This document shows, piece after piece, positions 53,654 to 62,289 of a stretch of DNA of 64,000 bases; the first letter of the stretch is position 1; each line of letters starts with the position of its first letter. The notes under the pieces are model-generated. The model saw only the letters and a list, made by a program, of their open reading frames with translations, searched no databases and was not told where the DNA came from. The position numbers and the translations under genes were made by a program. Source of the stretch: Mucilaginibacter xinganensis (GTDB taxonomy: Bacteria; Bacteroidota; Bacteroidia; Sphingobacteriales; Sphingobacteriaceae); NCBI GenBank assembly GCA_026225055.1, contig JAMFSA010000200.1, forward strand, positions 1-64,000. Direction: 5' to 3'.

Positions 53654-54850
53654 ATGTTAAGTAGAAAGTCAAATCAAACAACAAGCGTATTAATTTCTGT
53701 ATGCATTACTAACCTATTTATTTATCTTTTTTTTATTGCGTTATCAGGTTGTAGAAAAGAGGCGCAAGACTCGCCGGTACCAACGCTAACACAAAAAAAT
53801 AAATTTGATGCCACTCTTACAAAAAACACCCTCGCCCAAATTAGTACCTACAATATAGTAAATAGTCTCCCCAAACATTATGTTCAAGACGGCTCAGTTG
53901 ATTACACAACATACCTTGCCGCTGCTATTAAAAATAATTCAAATATTACTTTTCCGGCTTTCCCAATCTTAATTAACTCAAATGGCCTAATCATTCCCTC
54001 TAACCGGGTTCTCACTTTTCTACCCGGCTCACAATTGATCATGAAGCCCTCTTCAGATGGTAATTATTGCGTTTTGCGGATCCAGAGTGCATCTAACGTT
54101 GTTTTAAATAACCCCGTAATTGTTGGAGATCTTCCACAACACATTGGCACGGCAGGTGAATGGGGAGATGGAATTGGAATATATTATTCCTCCAATATCA
54201 CCATTAACTCTCCAACTGTATCATATTGCTGGGGTGATGGGATATATTTATCATCAACAAAAAATGGGGTAGTTAATACTAATATTACAATTGTTAATGC
54301 TAATATAACTAATAATCGAAGAAATGGAATCACCGTATCAAGTGTGATTGGTTTGGATATGGAATCTCCTGTTGTGAGCTATAGTGGCGGCACTTCTCCA
54401 ATGTGTGCTATTGATATTGAACCACAAGGCCCGACAGATGAATTACAAAATATTGTAATTAATAATCCCAACACCGGGCATGACGGGGGCAATGGGATAC
54501 AGGTTGGTTACTCAAAACTCTATGGCGGAAGTAATAAAAAAACCAGCATTACAATAAACAACCCAATAGATAAAAAATCACTCATAGGGTTCAAAAGCTC
54601 AGCCAACTTTAGCAGAAGAGTTGGCAACGAAACAATTACCGGTACATTGGCTATCAATAATCCAGTATGGCGAGAAAATCCAACGAGCGCAATTATTGAA
54701 AGCAATTATGAACCTAATATTAAAATGATAGTGGTTAAACCTAGTATAGAGAATGTTAGCGGTGTATATATATCTCAACAAGCTATATTGAGTTTGTTTG
54801 GCGACCTTCATTATATTTTAGTAGGTTCTAACTATTCACTAACATTTTAA
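53654..54850 (+). CDS. Parallel beta-helix lipoprotein, paralogue 3 of 3
   Basis: A 398-residue exported protein with signal peptide and lipobox Cys (FFIALSGC). It shares with the proteins at 20698 and 37330 the opening VDYTTYLAAAIKNNSNITFP, then LTFLPGSQLIMKPSSDGNYC, GEWGDGIGIYYSSN, CWGDGIYLS, GIQVGYSKLYGGSN and RVGNETITG. It differs from both at two otherwise constant places: NRRNG replaces NRRDG and CAIDIEPQ replaces CGINFEP. It follows a receiver-only regulator by 33 bases and ends in a terminator. Same putative role as the other two copies, function unknown. Confidence 0.75.
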   Translation: MLSRKSNQTTSVLISVCITNLFIYLFFIALSGCRKEAQDSPVPTLTQKNKFDATLTKNTLAQISTYNIVNSLPKHYVQDGSVDYTTYLAAAIKNNSNITFPAFPILINSNGLIIPSNRVLTFLPGSQLIMKPSSDGNYCVLRIQSASNVVLNNPVIVGDLPQHIGTAGEWGDGIGIYYSSNITINSPTVSYCWGDGIYLSSTKNGVVNTNITIVNANITNNRRNGITVSSVIGLDMESPVVSYSGGTSPMCAIDIEPQGPTDELQNIVINNPNTGHDGGNGIQVGYSKLYGGSNKKTSITINNPIDKKSLIGFKSSANFSRRVGNETITGTLAINNPVWRENPTSAIIESNYEPNIKMIVVKPSIENVSGVYISQQAILSLFGDLHYILVGSNYSLTF

Positions 54851-54855
54851 GTAAC

Positions 54856-54904
54856 AGGAGTGGTTTTGTTAATATAAAATTGTTAAGCTTCCACTCCTTT
54901 TTTC
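54856..54904 (+). terminator. Terminator of the third beta-helix gene, overlapping the next gene's end
   Basis: An 8-bp stem (54856-54863 with 54891-54898) with a 27-nt loop is followed by six T on the plus strand. The loop and the second arm include the stop codon and last codons of the convergent PKD/CHU_C gene. On the minus strand no T run follows, so it serves the plus-strand transcript. Confidence 0.6.
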
Positions 54905-57397
54905 TTTGTGCAAATTGTCATTGTAAATACTTAAAATATAATAATAAACACCCGCAGGAAGCTTTTCACCATTGTATTTGCCATCCCAGGCAATGGGGTT
55001 ACCTTTTATCTGTGATATTAACGCGCCGTATCGATTAAATATTTGCAAAAAAAGCAGATGGGTTTGGTCAACATTGTTAATATTCCAGGTATCATTTATT
55101 CCATCGCCGTTTGGTGTAAAACAATTGGGGATGAAAGCATTTAGTAGGGATAGGTTGTCTGAAATTGAAATGTTTTGGTTAACCGTTACAGTTCCGCATT
55201 CATTAGTTACACTAAATGAAATAATGTAATTGCCGGTATGTTTATAAACAATTGAGTCAGGTTCTAATGCGCTTGAGGAAGATGTTTCTGCTCCCGGGAA
55301 CGACCACAAAAAGGTTGGATTAACCAGGCTGTTGCAATTTTTTAATATCCCTGTTGGTTGTATTTTTTTGTTAATTACGCCTTTATCGGATGATGAAATA
55401 GCAATAACAGGGCTTTCTTTTACAGTAATTTGTTTTGAAAAAACGGCTGAGCTGCATTGGCTTCCGGCATAAGTGTTTATTAAGTTAATTGTGTAAACGC
55501 CAGGATCTATAAAGTTAAATTGGGGATTAATAGAAGTACTGTCGCCTGATTGATAGGTGTAGTTACCAGAGTAGTTGCCGCAGTCGTTATTTGAATAATT
55601 AACAGTCCATTGATATGAATTTGCTCCGCAGAGAGGTTGATTAGACTGATTGATTGTACTTACAGAAAATGGGGCACAACCATTGGTATTAGATAATGAA
55701 AACGCTGCTACTGGGGATGGGCTTACACATATCGATTGGTTAGCCGTATCTTTTCCACAAGCATCATTGCCAGTAATCAACTTGAGCGTATAATTACCGG
55801 CAGCTGTAAACGTAATATTAAAACTTTGGGCTCCGGCCGACCATGCGGAAGGGGTACTTTTACCATTACTTTGCCCTAATGAGGTGGAGGCGACAGTATA
55901 ACCGGTATTTGGGCTAACAGTCCAAATAAAATTATCGGGATGGGCATTACCTGTATTATCTATATATGTGGCGCCTGTATTTGTATTGGTACAGGTTATG
56001 GGCGTTCCGGCACATACTGCATTTAAACTAACACTAGCGCTGGCCTTGGGTATATCAGAAACATAAATGGGGGCAACAATTGCTGTATCAGAACCGCAAG
56101 GATTTGCAGCGATTAATGTTGCCGAAAAAGAATTAGCGAACTGAAAATTTTGCTTTTGGCTCGTTTTATTTACAGAGTTAGAAAAAAACGTATGCATAAT
56201 AGTATCTGGAGTTGATGCAGTATAATAATTTGATATACCATCACTGAAATTTACCGTATAAATTGTACCCGCTGAGTTATTATCAATATTGTTAGTTTGT
56301 ATAACCAGGGGCGTACCAGTACAGGTAAAGACTGGTGAATTACTAACTCCGGCTACTGGGCTTTTACCTACAAAAACGTAATATTTTTTAGTAAGACTAC
56401 ATCCGTTTTTTCCGTTTACTGTAAAACGCATGGTATAATTGCCGACACGATAAGTATGAGAGATCGTTGTAAAATTATCCAAATAAGTTGTGCCTGTTGC
56501 ATCACCCCAATAAATGCTGTAACTGGTATTATCGGTTTTGGAAAGATTAGTGAATGAAAATATCGACGGCATATTTGTGCAACTTGCAAAATAGCTTTTA
56601 CTATTAAATACGGTAGAGCCTGTTCCGCCTAATGTGGCATCAGGTGATTGCATAAGTGTAATAGTATGTGTAACTGTACTTGTACAGCCACCTTTAGTTT
56701 TAACAACAAGTGTGACGGTAAAAGTTTGGGAGCCGTTTCCGGCTGTACCTACAAATACATGGCTGGGATTGGCTAAATTTGATGTTCTTACATCTTTACC
56801 AGTATTAGGATCACCAAAATTCCAATTATATGTAAGGCCATCACCGGTTGATAGATTGGTGAAATTCACCGTAGATGATGGACAATCACTGGTTGTTGTG
56901 TATTGAAATTGGGCAACTGGTTCTGAATCCTGCGTAATTGTAAGTGATGGATAGTTATTAGTTACCCCATTATATTCAGTAGTTACGCTATAAGTGCCCG
57001 GCGTGGTAACATTATAAGTGGAGGTGGTTGCAATTGGCGCGGAATTTCCATTTTTAAACCATTTAAAAGATGCGTTTGAAGGAGCGTTTTCCGCACTTAA
57101 CAGCAAGGAACTTCCTGAACATAAAATGGGCACACCCTTATAAACAATAGTATCGGTATCGGCAGCAAATGAATTTTTTATTGGTTTAAGTTGGTGCATT
57201 AATAATTGCACATATATGTTTGGCGCATTTAATGGGTGAGGATATGAATTGCTTGTTGCAGAGATAGTTATACCGGATAAAGCCAATACAAGTATTAACT
57301 TTAAGCTCCGCCAAATTTTAAACCCGAGATCAGTAGCAGCGTGATTTGGTTTTGTACAACTATTAACCCGCTTGTTCATATAATAGAAATAGAACAT
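54869..57397 (-). CDS. Secreted multi-PKD protein with CHU_C (type IX secretion) C-terminal domain
   Basis: An 842-residue cell-surface protein. The N-terminal 30 residues precede a hydrophobic export signal (LKLILVLALSGITISA). A second ATG at 57379 would shorten it by six. It carries an Ig-like segment (about 85-150), then several PKD-type domains, seen in VAQFQYTTTSDCPSSTVNF, TYNWNFGDP and similar repeats with cysteines. The last 90 residues (FIPNCFTPNGDGINDTWNI ... LPAGVYYYILSIYN) are the gliding-motility-associated CHU_C domain that directs export by the type IX system and attachment to the surface. Adhesion or matrix binding is likely. It stands alone, convergent with the third beta-helix gene. 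Confidence 0.88.
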   Translation of the reverse strand: MFYFYYMNKRVNSCTKPNHAATDLGFKIWRSLKLILVLALSGITISATSNSYPHPLNAPNIYVQLLMHQLKPIKNSFAADTDTIVYKGVPILCSGSSLLLSAENAPSNASFKWFKNGNSAPIATTSTYNVTTPGTYSVTTEYNGVTNNYPSLTITQDSEPVAQFQYTTTSDCPSSTVNFTNLSTGDGLTYNWNFGDPNTGKDVRTSNLANPSHVFVGTAGNGSQTFTVTLVVKTKGGCTSTVTHTITLMQSPDATLGGTGSTVFNSKSYFASCTNMPSIFSFTNLSKTDNTSYSIYWGDATGTTYLDNFTTISHTYRVGNYTMRFTVNGKNGCSLTKKYYVFVGKSPVAGVSNSPVFTCTGTPLVIQTNNIDNNSAGTIYTVNFSDGISNYYTASTPDTIMHTFFSNSVNKTSQKQNFQFANSFSATLIAANPCGSDTAIVAPIYVSDIPKASASVSLNAVCAGTPITCTNTNTGATYIDNTGNAHPDNFIWTVSPNTGYTVASTSLGQSNGKSTPSAWSAGAQSFNITFTAAGNYTLKLITGNDACGKDTANQSICVSPSPVAAFSLSNTNGCAPFSVSTINQSNQPLCGANSYQWTVNYSNNDCGNYSGNYTYQSGDSTSINPQFNFIDPGVYTINLINTYAGSQCSSAVFSKQITVKESPVIAISSSDKGVINKKIQPTGILKNCNSLVNPTFLWSFPGAETSSSSALEPDSIVYKHTGNYIISFSVTNECGTVTVNQNISISDNLSLLNAFIPNCFTPNGDGINDTWNINNVDQTHLLFLQIFNRYGALISQIKGNPIAWDGKYNGEKLPAGVYYYILSIYNDNLHKEKRSGSLTILY

Positions 57398-57480
57398 CTA
57401 AGTTAAATTAGTTGGAAAATTATTGGCTACTTGCTGCTACTCAGTTTTAGCACATTTTTTATCACAACGTAGAGCCTGGA

Positions 57481-57723
57481 TTATTGGCAGCGCCAGGGCC
57501 CATAATAAATGATCGCATCCTCATTATTTTGCTCAATGGAGATGGTAACAACCCCACGTACAGACATGCCACTTGGGCTATTATCATCGGGTTTGTAATT
57601 TTCTGAATAAGAAAAGCTATACGATTTTGTACCGGCAAAAAGCTGTTTTAATCGTGCTTTAATATTTTCAGGCGAGGCGCCTGCTTCCAGGATATCTTCA
57701 ATTTCGTTTGATGTTATTTCCAT
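57481..57723 (-). CDS. Small hypothetical protein
   Basis: An 80-residue soluble protein without signal peptide that I do not recognise. The N-terminal third is helical and acidic (EIEDILEAGASPENIKARLKQL). The rest is probably beta-rich and ends YYGPWRCQ. It begins 5 bases after the stop of the histidine-phosphatase gene on the same strand, so the two are translated from one transcript. A regulatory or partner role for that lipoprotein is possible. Confidence 0.55.
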   Translation of the reverse strand: MEITSNEIEDILEAGASPENIKARLKQLFAGTKSYSFSYSENYKPDDNSPSGMSVRGVVTISIEQNNEDAIIYYGPWRCQ

Positions 57724-57728
57724 ATTGC

Positions 57729-58721
57729 TTAGTTATTGGGGGGGTATTTCAAATCTCGCCAGCATTTAAACATTCCCCAGGAAACAGCTCCCTCAAAAGT
57801 AAATGATTTATCTGGTTCCATTTTTACTATATAAGCTCCGGTCCAGTTAAATGGTGAGACCGGCGGAAAAGAACTATAAGCCGGATATTTTACCAGTTCA
57901 TTAACCGGATGATGTGTAATTACCAATGTCATTTGCCCATCAATTGGTTGTTCCTCTAAAATTGAAAAAAGACCCGGAACTATCCCCGGAGGATAAATAT
58001 TATAAGCCAAATTGTTTATCCGGCCATCTTCAGAATTTATGGGGCCAATGTTCATTAGCAGTGCAGTTTGTATTGATCTGTAAAATTCACTGGTAATAAT
58101 TCTTTTAACAGGATATTTCAAATCCTTAAAAATTTGCCCTAATTCAGTTGCGCGCTGTATACCCTGTGGGTTTAGTTGTCTTGCTAAAGTGCTATCTTTT
58201 GATTCCCACCAATCAGGTGGCCCCGCATATGTGTAAGCATTACTCCAGTCAGTGCCATAGCTGGCATCGGCATGCCTTAAAACTATCGTGTATGTTTCTC
58301 CGGCTACTGGTAATAAATGTAATGTTTTCCAACCTTGCAGGTATGACCCAAACGGATCTGTTGCCAGCTTTCCCTGATATTTTGTAAATGGGGCATCTTG
58401 ATTAGTGTCTGTACACCCTAATGCATATATAGTGGTTGGTTGGATATTTTTATTGCTCCATGTTATTAAAATGGGTACTACTTCGGCTGAAGTTAAGCGT
58501 TGAATTAAACCGGAACTGTTTAATTTAATGTGTGTATCTGTTGAAGAAAATATTGCTGCCTGGCTCGTGACTATTTGATAGTTGTTTTTCGTGACAAACA
58601 ACAGGCTATCAATATATTCAGGTGATGTAATTTTGGGAGTGGCGTAACTAACAAGTGCCGATTTTTTACAACTAACTAAGAAAATCAAAACAAGTAGAGG
58701 GGGATAAATCAGCCTTCTCAT
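57729..58721 (-). CDS. Histidine-phosphatase-superfamily lipoprotein
   Basis: A 330-residue exported lipoprotein (MRRLIYPPLLVLIFLVSC, lipobox Cys18). After about 120 residues of unassigned sequence comes a phosphoglycerate-mutase-like domain: the phospho-acceptor His150 in VLRHAD, SEFYRSIQTALLM with the conserved Arg, and the second catalytic His in LVITHHPVNEL. All residues for phosphoryl transfer appear to be present. In the periplasm or outer membrane the substrate could be a phosphorylated sugar or lipid, but nothing identifies it. It leads a two-gene operon with the small protein at 57481. Confidence 0.8.
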   Translation of the reverse strand: MRRLIYPPLLVLIFLVSCKKSALVSYATPKITSPEYIDSLLFVTKNNYQIVTSQAAIFSSTDTHIKLNSSGLIQRLTSAEVVPILITWSNKNIQPTTIYALGCTDTNQDAPFTKYQGKLATDPFGSYLQGWKTLHLLPVAGETYTIVLRHADASYGTDWSNAYTYAGPPDWWESKDSTLARQLNPQGIQRATELGQIFKDLKYPVKRIITSEFYRSIQTALLMNIGPINSEDGRINNLAYNIYPPGIVPGLFSILEEQPIDGQMTLVITHHPVNELVKYPAYSSFPPVSPFNWTGAYIVKMEPDKSFTFEGAVSWGMFKCWRDLKYPPNN

Positions 58722-59635
58722 TTTATTATATTAATTGCTAACAAAGCTATACCGAATTGCCACTGTAATAATATACAAACCTGGCACATTTTGCTTCTCA
58801 CATCTCTTTAAACGGTTGATTAACAGTTGACATATAAATTATGATATATTCAGATCTGCCAGAAATGTGCATATTTTCAAAATGACCCGGCTCTAATTGA
58901 AGATGCATATCCCGGACTCACGATTATGAGTTCGGGGTTTGCATCGGTAAATGATAAGGATGGGTTATGCAATTATAATCAGCTTTATCTTTCTGCCAGA
59001 GACAGGTGCCCCCATTTTGCGCTGAGTATGGCTGAAGTGAGATTTAAGGGCGAAGCAATTAAAGGCTGATGATGGTTTACTAAGAATTATCTATAAAAAA
59101 ACCAGCCGGGGCAGAGCAAACCTAAGTCTACCTAATGCCCCGGACAGGCCCCCTAACTATTAACTACTGACTCGCTCAGTGTTTCTAATTTTTGCTGCAG
59201 GCAAATTCATGTTCGGCTTTATCTGTATATTATCATCAATAGAGTTGCACCATACTGATGAATAACCAGGGTCGTTCGCCGGATTAATTTTATTCCACTC
59301 AAGTGCCGCTTTAACTGACCGTTGAACTGCAAAATATTGTGTTTTCTCATCTTTACTTTTTAGTTTCTGTAGTTAGCTGCTTTCTTAAGTTATTCAAAGA
59401 TACAGCAGCAGAGTAACGGAATTGAAGGGCAACTACCTGATATTGAAGCGTATTTATACGCAAAATTTAAGTGTGCAACTACGCAGCACCCCTGGCAGGA
59501 TACAAATCCAGGTTAAATATTGATGGTATTGGCTTTAAGAAGATACTGGAAAAAGTAAAACGGCAATTATTATTGATGCTTTTTTGCTGAATTGAATGAA
59601 CATGAAGAAATATGGAGAAAAAGGATACCTGTTCT
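58722..59635. other. 0.9-kb region with short coding-like remnants
   Basis: No complete gene is evident. Three short stretches have protein-like composition: plus-strand 58926-59069 (47 codons from an ATG, with LYLSARDRCPHFALSMAEV), minus-strand 59372-59160 (70 codons without any usable start, with FAVQRSVKAALEWNKINPAN), and a plus-strand frame around 59470-59590. They may be relics of decayed genes. I could not assign any of them to a family. Confidence 0.4.
59160..59372 (-). pseudogene. Possible gene remnant without start codon
   Basis: On the minus strand a frame of 70 sense codons runs from just after a stop at about 59373 to a TAA at 59160-59162. It includes VKAALEWNKINPANDPGYSS and ends TERVSS. 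It has ordinary amino-acid composition but no ATG, GTG or TTG near its beginning, as expected for the 3' end of a gene whose front has been lost. Family unknown. Confidence 0.3.
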
Positions 59636-60304
59636 TTATAAAACATCCTCTTCTTTAATGATGTTATTTTTAAGCGCAAATATTACTACACCAGCTATGT
59701 TTTTGGCTTGTATTTTCTCCAGTATCTTTACCCTGTAGCCTTCCACCGTGCGTTTGCTCAGGTAGATCTTGTCGGCAATCTGCTGGGTAGTTTGTTGCTG
59801 GCATATCATCTGGATGATGAGTTTCTCCCGCTCGTTCAAAACTATCTGCGGTTGGATAAATGGGCTGGCTTTACTACGCACTATCATTGAAGCCAATAAG
59901 CAGGAGGTTTGCGAACAATAATAATTTTTATTCTGATAAACGCTTATTATGGCATCCGTTATCTCATCTTTATGAGCGTTTTTAAGCAGGTAACCTTTGG
60001 CCCCGGCTTCCAGCATTTCGATGATCAGGTTCTCTTCATCAAACATCGAAAGCGCGATAACTTTAATATCAGGGTGTATTGCCAATATCTGTTTGGTGCT
60101 TTGGATACCATCTACCACCGGCATACGTATGTCTGTTACCACCACATCAGGCCGCTCGCGGTTCACTGTGTCAATTAGTGTTTGCCCGTTTGATGCGCGC
60201 CCACATACCTTAAAGCCGGGATGCCTGGATAACATAAGCGATAAGCCATCCAAAAATATTTCATGATCATCGGCAATTACAATATTGATCTCTGTCATCA
60301 GCAT
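59636..60304 (-). CDS. LuxR/NarL-family response regulator
   Basis: A 222-residue two-component regulator. The receiver domain (1-125) has NIVIADDHE, phospho-acceptor Asp58 in VVVTDIRMP, and the conserved Lys in GYLLKNAHKDE. A LuxR-type HTH (about 155-215) shows LNEREKLIIQMICQQQTTQQ and IADKIYLSKRTVEGYRVKIL. It is the last of four co-directional genes and is 41 bases behind the histidine kinase gene, its obvious partner. A start at the second ATG (60298) is equally possible. Confidence 0.93.
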   Translation of the reverse strand: MLMTEINIVIADDHEIFLDGLSLMLSRHPGFKVCGRASNGQTLIDTVNRERPDVVVTDIRMPVVDGIQSTKQILAIHPDIKVIALSMFDEENLIIEMLEAGAKGYLLKNAHKDEITDAIISVYQNKNYYCSQTSCLLASMIVRSKASPFIQPQIVLNEREKLIIQMICQQQTTQQIADKIYLSKRTVEGYRVKILEKIQAKNIAGVVIFALKNNIIKEEDVL

Positions 60305-60345
60305 TAAATTAGGCGGGTATGAAATTTGATTAAAATTAAATAATA

Positions 60346-61089
60346 TTAACCATAAACAGGCACCTTAATTATCATTTTGCACCCTTCGTTTTTGGCGGTA
60401 ATTAACTTAAAATCAGCATCAAGCATCTGGCATCGGTTCTCAATGCTCTTTAAGCCGAGCCCACCTGACGCGGCACGTATGCTATCCGGATCGAAGCCAC
60501 GACCGTTATCTTCTGATATTAGGAACAGCTCATCGGGATGCCTTGTTATAACCAATTTCAGGCTCGTAGCACCGGAATGTTTTATAGTGTTATGAACGAT
60601 CTCCTGTATAATACGGAATAAATGGATCTCTGTTTTTTTAGGTATTACGGTATCCTTTGTTACGTTAAAAGTTATTTTTATAGGTTGGCGGCTGCCCATA
60701 CGGCTGATATATTCATTCACCACCATTTCCAGGTTGTTTCTGTCAAGGCTACTGGGCAGAAGATTGTAGGATATCTCCCTGAGGTTATTGATGGTTTCAT
60801 CAATATACCCCGAAGCCTTGTCAAGTGATTCCCGGTCAGTATCATCGTTAACAGCTATACTATTCATAAATAGTTTCACGGTTGATAGCATGGGCCCAAG
60901 GCTGTCATGCAGGTCATTGGCGATACGCTTGCGTTCTTCCTCCTGTATCATGATCTGTGCCTGTATACGCTCTTTCTGCAATTGTATATACCGTTTGTGG
61001 TACCTTATAACCGATACAACAAAAAAGATGATCACAACGGCTATCAGTATAGATGTAATACCAACCGTGTAAAATAATTTATCTGGCAT
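60346..61089 (-). CDS. Sensor histidine kinase (HisKA_3, NarX/DesK-type)
   Basis: A 247-residue minimal kinase. One membrane helix (about 8-29) is followed by a short coiled coil, the HisKA_3 dimerisation region with phospho-acceptor His61 in RIANDLHDSLGPMLS, and a HATPase_c domain with IVHNTIKHSG, SEDNGRGFDP and GGLGLKSIENRC. There is no periplasmic sensor domain of its own, so signal input probably comes from another protein. The seven-helix protein encoded 36 bases upstream is the best candidate. The partner regulator gene follows. Confidence 0.93.
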   Translation of the reverse strand: MPDKLFYTVGITSILIAVVIIFFVVSVIRYHKRYIQLQKERIQAQIMIQEEERKRIANDLHDSLGPMLSTVKLFMNSIAVNDDTDRESLDKASGYIDETINNLREISYNLLPSSLDRNNLEMVVNEYISRMGSRQPIKITFNVTKDTVIPKKTEIHLFRIIQEIVHNTIKHSGATSLKLVITRHPDELFLISEDNGRGFDPDSIRAASGGLGLKSIENRCQMLDADFKLITAKNEGCKMIIKVPVYG

Positions 61090-61125
61090 ACTGCTGTATT
61101 AATATACTGTAAAGCCTGGCTGATG

Positions 61126-61791
61126 TTAACGGACATTGAAATAGTGGCTATACGGATCGTCCTTGCTGCCTCCCATAAAATAGATCCCGGCAGCACACAT
61201 TAAATATATAAAGAAATTAAGGTAACTAAAGCCCATGATTATTTTATTGGCCACCTCTGATTTATCAGAACCAACATAATACGAAGCCTCATAAATGATC
61301 TGGTACAAAAAGAGTATGATAAATGCCAGGCAGATGATAAATACAGGGTTTTTTAATAAAGCTACATTCTGGTAAAACATCATGGCATTGATCTGATTAA
61401 TACAGAGCAATACAATAACAAATGCATAAAACACCCTGAAATAGGGGCTGAATGTGTTGATGTTTTTAAATATTATAGTTTCTACCACCCAAAAAACAAC
61501 GCAAACCAGGCCCAGCACAATAAACATGTGCCGGTACCTGGTGGCGTTTTTCCATAAGTAAAGTTGATATAGTATGATGCAGCATTCTATCAGGCTGTAA
61601 ATTTTAATAACGGGCGCATTGGTTTTAAAAAGAGTGATGCAAGCAAAACTCACAAACTCCGATAAAAGCCCGATCAACAGGAGTAAGAGTAGGGGGTAAT
61701 ATACCCTATCAATTTTTTTAATTCGTATAAGGGCCACAATTATGGGTATAATTATGGCCTGGCTCAATATAAAATTTATTACAACACCCAT
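61126..61791 (-). CDS. Seven-helix membrane protein of the kinase operon
   Basis: A 221-residue protein with about seven hydrophobic segments spread evenly along its length and short charged loops. I do not recognise a named family. It starts 3 bases after the stop of the lipoprotein gene and ends 36 bases before the start of the kinase gene. Given that the kinase has no sensor domain, this protein may provide the membrane sensor, with the lipoprotein upstream as an outer partner. That is inference from operon structure. Confidence 0.7.
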   Translation of the reverse strand: MGVVINFILSQAIIIPIIVALIRIKKIDRVYYPLLLLLLIGLLSEFVSFACITLFKTNAPVIKIYSLIECCIILYQLYLWKNATRYRHMFIVLGLVCVVFWVVETIIFKNINTFSPYFRVFYAFVIVLLCINQINAMMFYQNVALLKNPVFIICLAFIILFLYQIIYEASYYVGSDKSEVANKIIMGFSYLNFFIYLMCAAGIYFMGGSKDDPYSHYFNVR

Positions 61792-61794
61792 TGG

Positions 61795-62289
61795 CTATTG
61801 ATTATTAAGCACACTGCTGGTACTGCATAAGGTAGGGCAGCGCTGGCCTGCCTCAAGTGCTACACCGCCTTGGGTGCTACTGCTGTATTTCATTATCTTG
61901 CCACTACGGCCGGTGATATCATTGTTCAGGCTATCAACCGCTACGATTACCATTTTTACAGGCCCGGATCTATCCTCGCCTAAATATATGCGCACGCCTT
62001 TAGCACCTTTTTGGTTTAACAACGCAATTATAGCGTCGCGATTAAATTTCTCAGCAAGCGGAAAATTCACAATGTAAGCGGTGTCGTGCAGTTTGCGGGC
62101 CATCTGCGCTTGCACAAGCCTGAAAGTAGAGGTGAGTTTAGCGGCTGTATCAATAGAAATAATGTGCACCTGGGCGCTATCCCTGTTGTAAGGTATTTGG
62201 TCGCTCACGGGCTTAGGGTGACAATTAGAAAAGAACATAACGAGAAAAGCTGCAAGACATGCCAGGGTGAAAATTTTTAATGATCTCAT
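61795..62289 (-). CDS. Hypothetical lipoprotein of the kinase operon
   Basis: A 164-residue exported protein whose signal peptide ends LVMFFSNC with a lipobox Cys. The mature part has KFNRDAIIALLNQKGAKGVR followed by IYLGEDRSGPVKMVIVAVD, which suggests a small alpha/beta domain, and an ending rich in Gly, Ser and Cys (GQRCPTLCSTSS). I do not recognise the family. It leads the four-gene unit lipoprotein, membrane protein, kinase, response regulator, so a role in signal perception at the cell envelope is likely. Confidence 0.65.
   Translation of the reverse strand: MRSLKIFTLACLAAFLVMFFSNCHPKPVSDQIPYNRDSAQVHIISIDTAAKLTSTFRLVQAQMARKLHDTAYIVNFPLAEKFNRDAIIALLNQKGAKGVRIYLGEDRSGPVKMVIVAVDSLNNDITGRSGKIMKYSSSTQGGVALEAGQRCPTLCSTSSVLNNQ

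Noticed and set aside
58926..59069. Plus-strand 47-codon frame with an ATG
   Set aside because: It reads like protein but continues open upstream of the ATG with no start. It is treated as part of the decayed region rather than as a gene.
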